A stretch of DNA of 64,000 nucleotides from assembly GCA_025617745.1 (NCBI GenBank), contig CM046863.1, forward strand, positions 12,344,273-12,408,272, read 5' to 3'. Below the pieces are notes generated by a model. It was not told the DNA's origin, ran no database searches, and worked only from the letters and a program-made list of their open reading frames with translations. Position numbers and translations under genes: made by a program. This stretch comes from Heliocidaris erythrogramma. Lineage: Eukaryota; Echinodermata; Echinoidea; Camarodonta; Echinometridae. Below, one piece after another: positions 23,847 through 33,629 of the stretch; the stretch's first letter is position 1; the number at the start of each line of letters is the position of its first letter.

Positions 23847-25547
23847 CTATTGGCTATTGGCTTGATCTAATGTTGACAGTGATAGTGTCTGTTTCCTTCC
23901 ATTTACACCGAGTCTTCTGATTAAATCTTCTGTGCAGAAGGAATTGGTCGATCCTGGATCCAAAAGAGCAAAGGTATCAACTGCACGGTTGTCTTCAGAT
24001 GCATATACCCGGACTGGAACAATTGGTAGAGCGATCTTGAATTTTCCGGCCCCCGTGACATGACTTTGAGCATCAAGATGAACTTCAGGCTGGGATTGTG
24101 ATGAAGGCTGAGCACTTCCTGTCTGTTGAGGACTTCCTTTTTGTTGCTGTGGTGTACGTACGATGTGCAAGAACTTGGTATGTTTCATCTTGCAGCCATC
24201 AACTGAACACATCCTGTTGAGATTACAATCTTTGGTCATATGTCCTTTGTTAAGACAATTAAAGCAGAGACCTGCTTTCTTAGCAAAGTCCAGTCTCTCC
24301 ATGGGTTTCATTTGCTTGAATTTCTGGCATCCGAAAAGGGTGTGACCTTCATGACACAAATAACATCTGCGAAAGTCAGTCCTTGAAGTGACCTTGTCTA
24401 TATTAGCTGAGTGACTACTTGATCTCTGTGGCCATGGCTTCCTCCCTTGAGGTTGACGATGTTGAGGTTGACGATCTTTCTTTGTCTTCCAAGCAGCAAG
24501 CCCATAAACTGGATCATTCTCCTCATCTGCTGCATCATCCACAAATGACACCATATCAGACATGCTTGGTTGTCGGTTTTCATTCCTCCAGATGTCCTTG
24601 GTCTTCCTGATCCAGCGATATCGGAGATGCGTTGGAAGTCTCTCTACAATCTGGACTAGGAAAGTCTGAAAACTCATTTCAGCTTCGTGACCCATAGCGA
24701 CTAAGGTTTGATAACACACCTGCAACTCATCGGCCATAGATAGCAAGGCGGGACCATTGTGAGGTGGTATCATGTTGCCATGGGTTACCTTACGAATCCA
24801 AGCATCTGCTATCTTGTGTCGATTTCCAAAGCGCTGCTCCAGCAACAGTTTAGCTCTCACATAACCTTCATCGGGTGGCATAGCTGAGCAGGCCTGAATG
24901 ACCTTCCTGGCATCACTGCGACAATAATGCAGCAGTCTTGTTAACTTGGCTGCATTGCTGATGGAAGTATCATCTACGTTCACTTGAAAGGCATGCCAAA
25001 ACTCCCAAAACTGAAGGGGGTCACCATCAAATGTCATTAATTCTGCTTTAGGCAGTTGCATCATGTCCACCATAACCTGAAGAGATGCAGGTAAATCGTT
25101 ATTAGATGGTGACTGGTCTGGTTGTCGAGTATCTTGATCGGACGACTGAGTAAATCGCACCGATCCATCATGCTGTTGAATAGATGACTTCTGTTTTTCT
25201 ACTACAGGAGTCTCCACTGGATAAGGAATTGTATCGTCACATTTGATCTTCCGTTTAAACTCTGCATAAACCTTCTCCTCAGCTTCAACACTCGCTATCT
25301 GAGACTTCAATTTTAGTTGTGACATTTGCTGTGACAATTTAAACTGCTGAAACTCTAGTTCCTGTTGTTCCCTTAAGATGTTAGCTTCTGCTAATAAAGC
25401 GGCCTTCTTAGCGGCTGTATTCCTTCTAGCACGACTGCTACCAGTACTACTGGTCACGCTGACTCCACATTGACTCGCAGAGTCCCCAGGGTTGACATCC
25501 GAGTTTGCAGTCATCTTGACTTCCGATTTCACATCAGTAACGCTCAT
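23847..25547 (-). CDS. gag: BEL/Pao gag and protease region (fossil)
   Basis: It starts MSVTDVKSEVKM. A coiled-coil-like charged stretch follows (residues about 45-100). Next comes the capsid region with LPKAELMTFDGDPLQFWEFW, then two zinc knuckles (CYLCHEGHTLFGC, CFNCLNKGHMTKDC), and a retropepsin-like TFALLDPGSTNSFC. This layout is diagnostic of BEL/Pao Gag-Pol. Confidence 0.9.
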   Translation of the reverse strand: MSVTDVKSEVKMTANSDVNPGDSASQCGVSVTSSTGSSRARRNTAAKKAALLAEANILREQQELEFQQFKLSQQMSQLKLKSQIASVEAEEKVYAEFKRKIKCDDTIPYPVETPVVEKQKSSIQQHDGSVRFTQSSDQDTRQPDQSPSNNDLPASLQVMVDMMQLPKAELMTFDGDPLQFWEFWHAFQVNVDDTSISNAAKLTRLLHYCRSDARKVIQACSAMPPDEGYVRAKLLLEQRFGNRHKIADAWIRKVTHGNMIPPHNGPALLSMADELQVCYQTLVAMGHEAEMSFQTFLVQIVERLPTHLRYRWIRKTKDIWRNENRQPSMSDMVSFVDDAADEENDPVYGLAAWKTKKDRQPQHRQPQGRKPWPQRSSSHSANIDKVTSRTDFRRCYLCHEGHTLFGCQKFKQMKPMERLDFAKKAGLCFNCLNKGHMTKDCNLNRMCSVDGCKMKHTKFLHIVRTPQQQKGSPQQTGSAQPSSQSQPEVHLDAQSHVTGAGKFKIALPIVPVRVYASEDNRAVDTFALLDPGSTNSFCTEDLIRRLGVNGRKQTLSLSTLDQANSQ

Positions 25548-25598
25548 CTTGACACAGTCCTGTGTAGCGCTGAAGTCGATGTGTTATCGAACTAAATA

Positions 25599-26667
25599 TG
25601 TGACGAATAAAATTCAGCATCTAAAATTTCAGAGTAATGCTGTTCATGGACATGACGTTAAGTTCTAGGACGAACGAAACAATAGCCTGTTATGACACGG
25701 GTTTGACGTATTTCCAGTAAGCAGACTGGTCCTGACAACTGATGTTGCCTAACCGTTCGATCTGCAGATTTAATAATAAACAAAGAAATCAAAAGTATTT
25801 CATGACAACAGTAAATGAAATAGCATGCAAATAATGATTGTTATTCTTCATCATATTCATAAAACTCTCATTATTTTACCTGCTTTCTATCTTGAATGTT
25901 TTACTATATCCTTTAATCTTTGTCTATATCAGTATCACTATAATCTATAAATTGTATTTCCAACAAATATCTCAAATTGTCCTCTGGTATCCTTAAACAT
26001 GTACTTTATATCAAAATGCAACCTGCCTCAGAGCTTCAATAAACAATAAATCTCTTTACTGTACTTACACATTGTGTCAATGTGTCTTATTCATTGTCAT
26101 GATTCACTATTTACTTCATAGCAATTTATTCTGTAAATATTCAACCTTATTAGTAAAATAAGTTCTTCAAATATGACTTCATTCTTATTTAATATGCCTT
26201 CTTAGCATTCAACTTATAAAGAGTCATTGAACTCATGAGAAATCGCTGTAATTCAGCTTATAGACTACAGCGTCATACACGTTATCCTTTGTCTGTGCAT
26301 ACAAATTCACTACAGCACGCAATTCTAATGCATGCACCTTTATCACAACACACTGAACACGCCCATCAGGGCCATTTTTCCTGCCTCAAATTACACATAA
26401 TTTCATCATTGTTTCGGCACTACATTAGCTCTAAACATTGCATTAATCATTTAACTGTGGAAATAACATCAAAATGAACACTTACAACATTGGCTTGTCC
26501 AAAAGGAATCTAAATAACAGCATAAACCCCGAAATGACGTTTGAATTTGCCTGCGCAAATATGGCTTCCAAATAAATTCATATCGCCCTCACTTGACCAA
26601 ATAGTGACAGGCACAAAAAATCTCGCTTATGACGTAAGCACTAAACTTCGGAAGACTGTATCTTTCA
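25599..26667 (-). repeat. 5' LTR of BEL/Pao element
   Basis: 1069 bp, the partner of 18056-19123. It is flanked on the outside by the duplication ATCAT. Confidence 0.92.
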
Positions 26668-26934
26668 ATCATCTAGATTGAAATTAACTGAGGTTGTATC
26701 ACATATCCAAGTTTCAGAAATTGCTATAAAAGAGAAAGAATGATTTATCATTGACAAGAATTGAGAAATATTTTCAAAGTTTTTCTGTAAACTTCGGGCA
26801 TTAAAATGGATAAGACTTAGAGATGAATTATATGAGAACTTTACATTAAACTCTGAAGGTAGATAGTATGAAGATTGGGGAGAATTAAATACATGCAAGT
26901 CTGGATCAACATCTTCTAGGGGATTATTCATCAA
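26668..26934 (-). CDS. LINE-A ORF2 N-terminus
   Basis: It starts MMNNPLEDVDPDLHVFN and contains SLIHFNARSLQKNFENISQF and FIAISETWICDTTSVNFNLDD. These are the first two endonuclease motifs (N in FNARS, E in SETW) that precede the part at 16716-18055 in an unbroken LINE. The BEL element was inserted just after them. Confidence 0.85.
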
Positions 26935-27921
26935 GTACAGTTTGGGGGAAGTGTTGAAGTCATTATTATATATACATTTATAATAAGGTATGAAGCAATA
27001 TTATAGCAGAGGATAGTATAGTTATAATATATCTCAGAAGTATTGTAATTGTTATTTTGTGCATAGATCATCATAATTTACTACAAATAAATAAACGTAA
27101 CGTAACGGTATAAACAAAGTAAAGAGAGAGAAAAAAAAATATAATACACCCTGTGTGTGCACCTATATGTAATATGAGGGAAGATTGGGATGATTAACGG
27201 GAGTCAAGTATATCAGAATTTCTAACAAAGTTATACATGTAAATATTTTTTTTCTTCAGAATATTGAACAGTTGAGGAAAATCATAACTATGCCAGTAGA
27301 AGTCATGATGGATATATGTGGAATAAGTGAGGAAATCCACGTGCTTATAAAAATATGTTGGTCTAATTATGAGTTCATAAATATTTCAGGAATACCGATA
27401 TACATAAGGAAAAAAAAAAGTAGTTGCATGTCGTAAAATTTATGACATCTGTGAACAACAAAAGATAGTAATATGCCATAAAAAAATTCATGACATTTAA
27501 AATATAACAGTAATACATGACATATGCATAACTGAAAAGCATACATGTGTAAAATATATTGTGTTTAATATAATTTACACTTCACAACATAACCGTATAT
27601 AGAAGAATATGCAAAACAGAAGGCAGAAATATATCAAAATTACCTGTTACTGCATAGAACGGTATGCATATAACTAAAATCTGAAAAAAACATGAACAAT
27701 ATAGGTCTATGTTCTTCATTAACACTTTAGTTCATAAAGTATATATGAGTAAAATTAAAAGAGCAAAAAAGGTAGAAGTATATTTATTCACCGGATCTAT
27801 GACATTTGCCAATTGATGATTACAAAAAGGCAGAAAATATATGCCTATTCTTCACCATTAATACTTTAGTACATAACAGTACATATATACGTATTATTAA
27901 GGAGCAAAAAAGGTAGAAGTA
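26935..27921 (-). repeat. LINE-A inter-ORF spacer with diverged tandem repeats
   Basis: There is no ORF. Diverged units of roughly 140-160 bases recur, each with a CTATGACATTTGC-like start, ATTACAAAAAGCAGAAATAT, TTCTTCATTAACA and an A-rich GAGCAAAAAAGGTAGAAGTA. Units are seen near 27430, 27640 and 27796, and continue after the inserted LINE at 32084 and 32239. The spacer totals about 1.4 kb when both sides are counted. Confidence 0.6.
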
Positions 27922-28363
27922 ACAGTTAGACTAGGTGTAATGTCAGCGCTGAGTGTACAGTGGATAGTATTGTTGCTTTAAATCTCATTTTCCTAACACT
28001 TTACTGGAATATTTTGTGATTTTACTCACTTTTGTTGCTGTTTAACACCTGAAGCCTCATTAGGATAGGGTTTCATGGATTATTTGTGCAGGATTGCATA
28101 GATTTTTACTGATTGCATTCTCACCTGGATATGGACCTTTTTGGGAACTTTGAGCAAGCCAGTCCCATACCTGCACCCTTGCGTCATGTTGTGTGTCTTC
28201 AGATATCTTGACATTTCTCCATCTTGCCTCATGGACTTTTGAAGATGGTCTAGCTCCACAATTGACCCTGATGTTTTTATGCAAGGTGGGCAATACAGGT
28301 CTTGATTTACTTTAGTGCTTCTTATAATGTTCTTGATGTAATTTTTGAGTCTGTAAAAGATGC

Positions 28364-31300
28364 TTGCATGCTACCAGCTGCCTGATATCAATTGTCAGTA
28401 TGTCAAGTCCCTTAGACTATTTCTTTTGGCTCATGTTGGCATTTGCAATCATCAGCATCCATCACAGCCGATCGATGCGTAAGCCTTTCAGAGCAGAGCA
28501 GGATTTTATCGCTCAAGACCTGTCACAACTGCAGCACCCTCGAAATCCTTCAACATCTACACACAGCTCATGGATTGAAGAAAGTCTCTACTGGTCAGCC
28601 TGTACATCTAGCCGAAGAACCAGAGGATGTACCGTTTCTTCACCACAGTATGGAAAGAAGCACGCCCTGCTGTATTTGACTTTTCTTCTACTCTCCGTCG
28701 CTTCTGATATCGAGTCAAACCCAGGACCAAGAACTCCGAAATATCCATGTCAGATATGTTCTCGAGCAGTGACCTGGAAGCAACGTGGTGTAGCTTGCGA
28801 TGATTGCGATGGGTGGTACCATGTTGAGTGCATGGGTATGTCGACGCAGGTGTATGACGCCCTTCATGAACCCAATGTCTCGTGGCAATGTGTGAAATGC
28901 GGTATGCCACAGTTCTCTAGCAGTCTTTTTGATCAGACTCAACTCGAAACATCAAACACCTTTGAAACATTGGACTCACTTAGTGACAACATCACACCTA
29001 GCAACACCAGCCTTGACACCAGCAACAGCTCTTCATTTGGCTCACCGCAGCACACATCCTCCCCTCTAAGTCTCAGGAAAAGGAGGGCAGAGAAGGAACG
29101 ACAAAAGTTGCGGAGTTTGAAGGTACTCAATGTTAACTTCCAGAGTGTAAGAAACAAGAAAGAAGAGTTGGCGGTGCTCATTGACTCAACAGATCCTAGC
29201 ATCATCATAGGGACAGAAACCTGGCTAAGCAGTTCAATTTCCACCTCTGAGATTTTCCCACCAAGCTTCAGCGTTGTGCGAAAAGATCGAGAAGATGGCT
29301 ATGGAGGAGTACTACTCGCTGTACGTTGTGACCTGGTGTATGACATCATTCAGGTGCAAACCTTAGGAGAGCATGTCTTCATCAGGCTCCAATTTGGTAA
29401 AGGCTTGAGCCTCATCGTTGGAGCCCTTTATCGCCCTCCCAACACTGATGCACAGTACATGGACAATATCTGCTCAACGGTCGAGGAGATATCCGCCCAG
29501 AATAGGAAGTCCGTCTTGTGGATAGGTGGTGACCTCAACCTACCAGACATCAACTGGGAAGACTTGAGCGTGAATGGACATAACAACCCAGCTCCTGTTA
29601 ACAACCGGTTCCTAGATATGGTCCAGAACTGCAACCTACAGCAGATGGTTTCCTTCCCTACACGAGGAGACAACTTACTTGATCTCTTCTTAACCAACAG
29701 GCCAACACTGATCAACAAATGCACCCTTCTCCCAGGCCTCGGGGATCATGACATCGTAGGGGTTGAGTCAGATGTTACTGCAAAGCGTTGCAAGCCAGTG
29801 AAGAGGAAAGTGTATCTGTGGAAGAAGGCTAGCCTTAAGGAGATGAAACAAGATTGTCGCCTGTTTCAACAACAGTTCCTGAACACATACAGTGAACAGA
29901 GCTCAGTGCATGAGATGTGGAACTGTTTCAAGACCAGTCTACTGAACATCATGGACACCCATGTTCCAGCAAAAACTACATCTTGTCGCTTCAGCCAACC
30001 GTGGGTCACAAGGTCTGTGAAACGGCTCTCGAGAAGGAAAAAGCGGGCCTTCAATCGCGCTCGAGCATCTGGCAGACCTCAGGATTTCAGCAAATACCAT
30101 CAGCTTAAGAGGTCATCACAGGCAACCTGCAAGCAGGCGTACAACGAGTACATCAGCAATATCATCAGCCCTGACTCCACTACAAACCCAAAACGATTCT
30201 GGAGCTTTATCAACAGTAAGAGGAATGATAACACTGGAGTATCTCCACTGAAAGACATCAATGGGAAGACACACTCAGACAGCAAAGAGAAGGCCGATAT
30301 CCTGAATCAGCAGTTTACATCAGTATTCAACAGGGATGAAGACATGTCAACATTGAAGGATAAGCGACCCAGTCCATTTCCTGGTATGGATGACATCGTG
30401 ATCTCCCCAGCTGGGGTACACAAGCTACTGTCTGCTCTTGAGATCCACAAGGCTACCGGACCAGACAGACTTCCTGCACAACTTCTCAAGGCGCTGTCAT
30501 TGGAGATAACACCAGTGTTGACTATGCTCTTCCAGGCCTCACTACATCAGGGCGTGGTTCCCATGGACTGGAAGAATGCAGATGTTGTCCCTATCTTCAA
30601 GAAGGGTGAGAGATGCAAGGCGGTCAACTACAGGCCTGTGTCGCTGACATCAATCGTCTGCAAGACTCTGGAGCATATTGTCTGCACAAGCATCCATGAG
30701 CATCTTGATGATCACCACATTCTGTCAGATGCTCAGCATGGTTTCCGCAAGAGAAGATCCTGCACATCTCAACTCCTTCTCACCATCCAAGATCTCACTA
30801 GCAGTGTCGACTCAAAGGACCAGATTGATGTTATTCTGTTAGACCTATCAAAGGCTTTTGATAAGGTCCCGCATGGAAAACTCTTGCATAAAATCCACTA
30901 CTATGGAGTCCGTGGTAAAGCCCATAACTGGATTAAGGATTTCCTCACTGGTCGCTCTCAAAGGGTTCTACTCAATGGTTGCACTTCTCACACCTCTCCT
31001 GTCCTCTCGGGCGTTCCGCAAGGCAGCGTCGTCGGACCTCTTCTCTTCCTTCTCTTCATCAACGATCTTCCTGACTGCATATCACCCAAGTCCACGGCAA
31101 GATTGTTCGCAGACGACTGCATCCTGTACAGGACGGTGAAGAGTGAGGAAGATGCCCAGAGCCTTCAAAAAGACCTAGACAACCTCCAGGAATGGGAAAA
31201 AGACTGGCTGATGCACTTCCACCCGCAGAAATGCCACATCATGCATGTCTCTAACAAAAGGAAAATGTCTCAGACATCCTTTCCTTACTTCATCCACGGA

Positions 31301-31918
31301 GAGCAGCTACAAGAAACAGATTCTGTAAAATACTTGGGTGTCAACATACAGAGTAACCTGAAATGGAATCACCATGTACATGTGACAACCAAGAAAGCCA
31401 ACTCAGTTCGAGGCTTCCTGCAGAGAAACGTGAGAGCCTGCCCTCCGAAGACAAAGGCATTACTCTACAAGACCTTGGTACGCCCTGTGATGGAGTATTC
31501 TGCAACGGTATGGGACCCATCTACCCAAGAGAACATTAGAAAGGTGGAAATGGTTCAACGTCGATATGCCCGCTTTGTCCTGGGTGACTATCGGCGCACA
31601 AGCAGCGTAGCCACCATGCTGAAACATCTTCACTGGATAAGTCTACAAGAGAGGAGGGCGCAACAGAAAGTGTACATGGTCTACAGCATTCTTCATGGTT
31701 TGGTTGATCTCCCTGTCACCAACTTCATCCCAGTTGCTGGCCCACAGACCCGCGGGAACCCACATAAGTTCAGGGTTCCCTTTGCTAGAACTCACCTGTA
31801 CCAAACAACGTTCTACCCAGACGCTATCAGACTGTGGAATTCCCTGCCACCTGCTGTTGTCAACTGCACCTCCTTGGAGCTCTTCAAGCAGAAGGTGCAA
31901 CATGTGAAGCTCCGTTGA
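28364..31918 (+). CDS. LINE-B polyprotein: 2A, PHD finger, endonuclease, RT
   Basis: 1184 uninterrupted codons. Residues 17-32 and 101-111 are hydrophobic; the second runs straight into a 2A motif DIESNPGP at 115-122 (28706-28729), where ribosomes are known to skip the Gly-Pro bond. A C4HC3 PHD finger follows: C129, C132, C145, C148, H153, C156, C176, C179. The endonuclease spans about 252-470, with NFQS at 258, TETW at 284-287, GGDLN at 388-392 and GDHD at 460-463. The RT spans about 680-960, with LDLSKAFDKV, SGVPQGSVVGP and catalytic FADD at 915-918. The protein copies LINE RNA into nicked DNA. The 2A probably frees a short N-terminal leader, and the hydrophobic tract suggests it may also act as a signal; that part is inferred. 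The first Met of the open frame was chosen. Confidence 0.93.
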   Translation: MHATSCLISIVSMSSPLDYFFWLMLAFAIISIHHSRSMRKPFRAEQDFIAQDLSQLQHPRNPSTSTHSSWIEESLYWSACTSSRRTRGCTVSSPQYGKKHALLYLTFLLLSVASDIESNPGPRTPKYPCQICSRAVTWKQRGVACDDCDGWYHVECMGMSTQVYDALHEPNVSWQCVKCGMPQFSSSLFDQTQLETSNTFETLDSLSDNITPSNTSLDTSNSSSFGSPQHTSSPLSLRKRRAEKERQKLRSLKVLNVNFQSVRNKKEELAVLIDSTDPSIIIGTETWLSSSISTSEIFPPSFSVVRKDREDGYGGVLLAVRCDLVYDIIQVQTLGEHVFIRLQFGKGLSLIVGALYRPPNTDAQYMDNICSTVEEISAQNRKSVLWIGGDLNLPDINWEDLSVNGHNNPAPVNNRFLDMVQNCNLQQMVSFPTRGDNLLDLFLTNRPTLINKCTLLPGLGDHDIVGVESDVTAKRCKPVKRKVYLWKKASLKEMKQDCRLFQQQFLNTYSEQSSVHEMWNCFKTSLLNIMDTHVPAKTTSCRFSQPWVTRSVKRLSRRKKRAFNRARASGRPQDFSKYHQLKRSSQATCKQAYNEYISNIISPDSTTNPKRFWSFINSKRNDNTGVSPLKDINGKTHSDSKEKADILNQQFTSVFNRDEDMSTLKDKRPSPFPGMDDIVISPAGVHKLLSALEIHKATGPDRLPAQLLKALSLEITPVLTMLFQASLHQGVVPMDWKNADVVPIFKKGERCKAVNYRPVSLTSIVCKTLEHIVCTSIHEHLDDHHILSDAQHGFRKRRSCTSQLLLTIQDLTSSVDSKDQIDVILLDLSKAFDKVPHGKLLHKIHYYGVRGKAHNWIKDFLTGRSQRVLLNGCTSHTSPVLSGVPQGSVVGPLLFLLFINDLPDCISPKSTARLFADDCILYRTVKSEEDAQSLQKDLDNLQEWEKDWLMHFHPQKCHIMHVSNKRKMSQTSFPYFIHGEQLQETDSVKYLGVNIQSNLKWNHHVHVTTKKANSVRGFLQRNVRACPPKTKALLYKTLVRPVMEYSATVWDPSTQENIRKVEMVQRRYARFVLGDYRRTSSVATMLKHLHWISLQERRAQQKVYMVYSILHGLVDLPVTNFIPVAGPQTRGNPHKFRVPFARTHLYQTTFYPDAIRLWNSLPPAVVNCTSLELFKQKVQHVKLR

Positions 31919-32042
31919 GCTTCAGGACTGTTTTTTAGCTGCACATAGTTTGATTGTAGAGCAATTTTTACTTGCACTGTACACTCGGCACTCGACAAGC
32001 ACAAGGTACGATAATACGCCAGCGGCGGTCTGTACCAGACTG

Positions 32043-32065
32043 GAAGAAGAAGAAGAAGAAGAAGT
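32043..32065 (+). repeat. (GAA)n 3' tail of LINE-B
   Basis: GAA repeated about six times right after the LINE-B 3' untranslated end, a microsatellite-type tail as used by several CR1/L2-type LINEs. Confidence 0.8.
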
Positions 32066-32468
32066 ACATGTATATCAATTAACCAGATCTATGACATTTG
32101 CAAACTGTACATTACAAAAAAGCAAACAAATATATGTCTATTGTTCTTCATTAACAAAGTACATAGCTGTACATATAAGTATAATTAAAAGAGAGAGAGA
32201 GAGAAAAAAAGCAGACGTATATTTATCTATTCACCAGTCTATGACATTTGCAAATTGTAAATTACAAAAAGCAGAAATATGTCATCAAATTTATGACATT
32301 GAAAATATTAAATAATGCATATGCATAACTGAAAAAACATGAAAATATATATCTATATCATAGATGCGCTTACATAACTGCACATTGCAGATATTCAAAA
32401 CAACAAATATAGTGACTGTTCACAAAATGGGATTAGTTATGTATAATTAATAAAAACATGTATCAGAA

Positions 32469-33182
32469 TCAAAGAAAGTCAAGATCTTCCTTACATATTA
32501 TGATCTTCTTCTGGTTCTTCGTTGAGCTTGAGCGTGGAATAACAAATATGCGTCCGTCAGAAGACCAAGCCGACTCTACCTTCACATGACGCCTAGCTTC
32601 ACCCAGCAATTTACTATTGAAATCAGTCAAGTCTTCCTGAATTCCCATGCCGGTATGTTTGAGGGATCTTCTGTTGGTGATGAGTAGCTGCCTGTATTTA
32701 TAGCTGGTTAATTTAACTATTATTGGTCTTGGCGGTACAGGCTTAGGTCCAGCTGATTTTGCAGGTTCCCTTTGCTTTCCAACTCGATGACTTCGGTCGA
32801 TGTGCTTTGGTTCGAGATCAATGGAGAGTTTTTCCTTCGCGATTCGACAAATGAGAGCATCAGTATTCTCCTTTGTAGATTCCTTCACTCCATATACTCT
32901 CACACAATTTCTCCGGGAGTATTGCTCCTGTTTATTTTGTTCATAACTAATTTTCTTTATCTTTTCCAACGCAGATTCGAGCTCCTTTGTGGTACGAATG
33001 ATGTCATTTCGTGCTCCCTCCAAATTACTCCGAAGATCAAGAATGATACCATCTTGTATATCAAGTTGAGATTGAATTTGGAGCAAATCTACAGCCTTTG
33101 ATATTAAGGCATTGAGAGTATCCAATAGTTCATCATCCTCCAGTAGGTCCTTTAACAATTGCTTCTTTTGCCTGGTACCCAT
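32469..33182 (-). CDS. LINE-A ORF1 protein (coiled coil plus RRM-like)
   Basis: 237 codons starting MGTRQKKQLLKDLLEDDELL. Residues about 25-85 are heptad-rich and likely a coiled coil (LDLRSNLEGARNDII, KELESALEKIKKI). After that come SRRNCVRVYGVKES, DRSHRVGK and PRPIIVKLTSYKYRQLL, the RRM-like signature of L1-type ORF1 nucleic-acid-binding proteins that also occur in CR1-group LINEs. It would bind LINE RNA as a multimer. The frame is intact and upstream of ORF2 in element orientation. Confidence 0.85.
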   Translation of the reverse strand: MGTRQKKQLLKDLLEDDELLDTLNALISKAVDLLQIQSQLDIQDGIILDLRSNLEGARNDIIRTTKELESALEKIKKISYEQNKQEQYSRRNCVRVYGVKESTKENTDALICRIAKEKLSIDLEPKHIDRSHRVGKQREPAKSAGPKPVPPRPIIVKLTSYKYRQLLITNRRSLKHTGMGIQEDLTDFNSKLLGEARRHVKVESAWSSDGRIFVIPRSSSTKNQKKIIICKEDLDFL

Positions 33183-33629
33183 TGTAGTTAGGGTTCAGAC
33201 TTAAAGGATTAAGACTCAAAAAAAGTACTTCAGAGCCTTGTGAATGGGAGGTAACAACAGACCACAACGATGAAAGGATCAGTTAACAGTCCAGTGGTTT
33301 TTGGAGTTAATGGTCCGTTTCGAAGCTTTCACAGGGTAATTTCACAGTCCCAGAACTGAACAACATCAAAGTGTATATATGGGACTTGCCTGGTATATGG
33401 TTCCAATGTTCAAATCTCTGAATGGGAAAAGTGTCTCCAGAACTGTCAAGAATCCATCAAATAAATGTGAAAGTTGACTCCAAAATCATCCCTTGGTAGA
33501 CTACTCCATATCAGGTCAAGATAAAACAAGCGTGAATTGATTTAAGAGTACAAAAAAAGGCAAATTTTACAAGCTTTTCCAGGAGCACATTGTTACACGT
33601 GCATCTATATTGACACTTGTCAAAGATAA
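33183..33629 (-). other. LINE-A 5' untranslated region
   Basis: This is the stretch from ORF1 to the point where Gypsy sequence resumes. No ORF was recognised; it presumably contains the LINE promoter. Confidence 0.5.

Larger units (their letters stand above)
18056..26667 (-). mobile_element. BEL/Pao LTR retrotransposon (fossil) inserted in LINE-A
   Basis: The LTRs are at 18056-19123 and 25599-26667, TG to CA. The 5-bp duplication ATCAT is at 18051-18055 and 26668-26672, the size usual for BEL/Pao. The polypurine tract AAGGGGCCGGGA (minus strand) abuts the 3' LTR at 19124. Coding parts on the minus strand are gag with two CCHC knuckles and a protease region (about 23.8-25.5 kb), RT (about 22.7-23.8 kb), and RNase H with integrase (about 20.4-22.4 kb). 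By eye the LTRs differ at about six positions plus one indel in 1068, so this is a very recent insertion. It is broken, with about one or two major breaks. Confidence 0.92.
27922..32065 (+). mobile_element. Apparently full-length CR1-group LINE (LINE-B) with 2A and PHD
   Basis: It is inserted in the LINE-A spacer. Likely target duplication AGAAGTA at 27915-27921 and ending at 32065. A 5' leader of about 440 bases precedes one long ORF (28364-31918). The 3' untranslated part is short and ends in a (GAA)n tail at about 32043-32062. The ORF has no interruption, so the copy looks recently active. It lies in opposite orientation to its host LINE. Confidence 0.88.
15038..33629 (-). mobile_element. 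Two-ORF CR1-group LINE (LINE-A), itself interrupted twice
   Basis: Minus-strand LINE inside the Gypsy pol gene. A short shared AAGTCTT (15031-15037 and 33630-33636) is the likely target duplication. The 3' end, at the low coordinate, is a short A-run after AATTGA-type repeats. ORF1 is at 32469-33182. ORF2 begins at 26934, is split by a BEL element (18056-26667) and ends at 15341. A second LINE (27922-32065) sits in the spacer between the ORFs. Without its insertions the element is about 5.8 kb. The EN-RT type suggests the CR1/L2/Daphne group; the exact clade is unsure. Confidence 0.85.
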
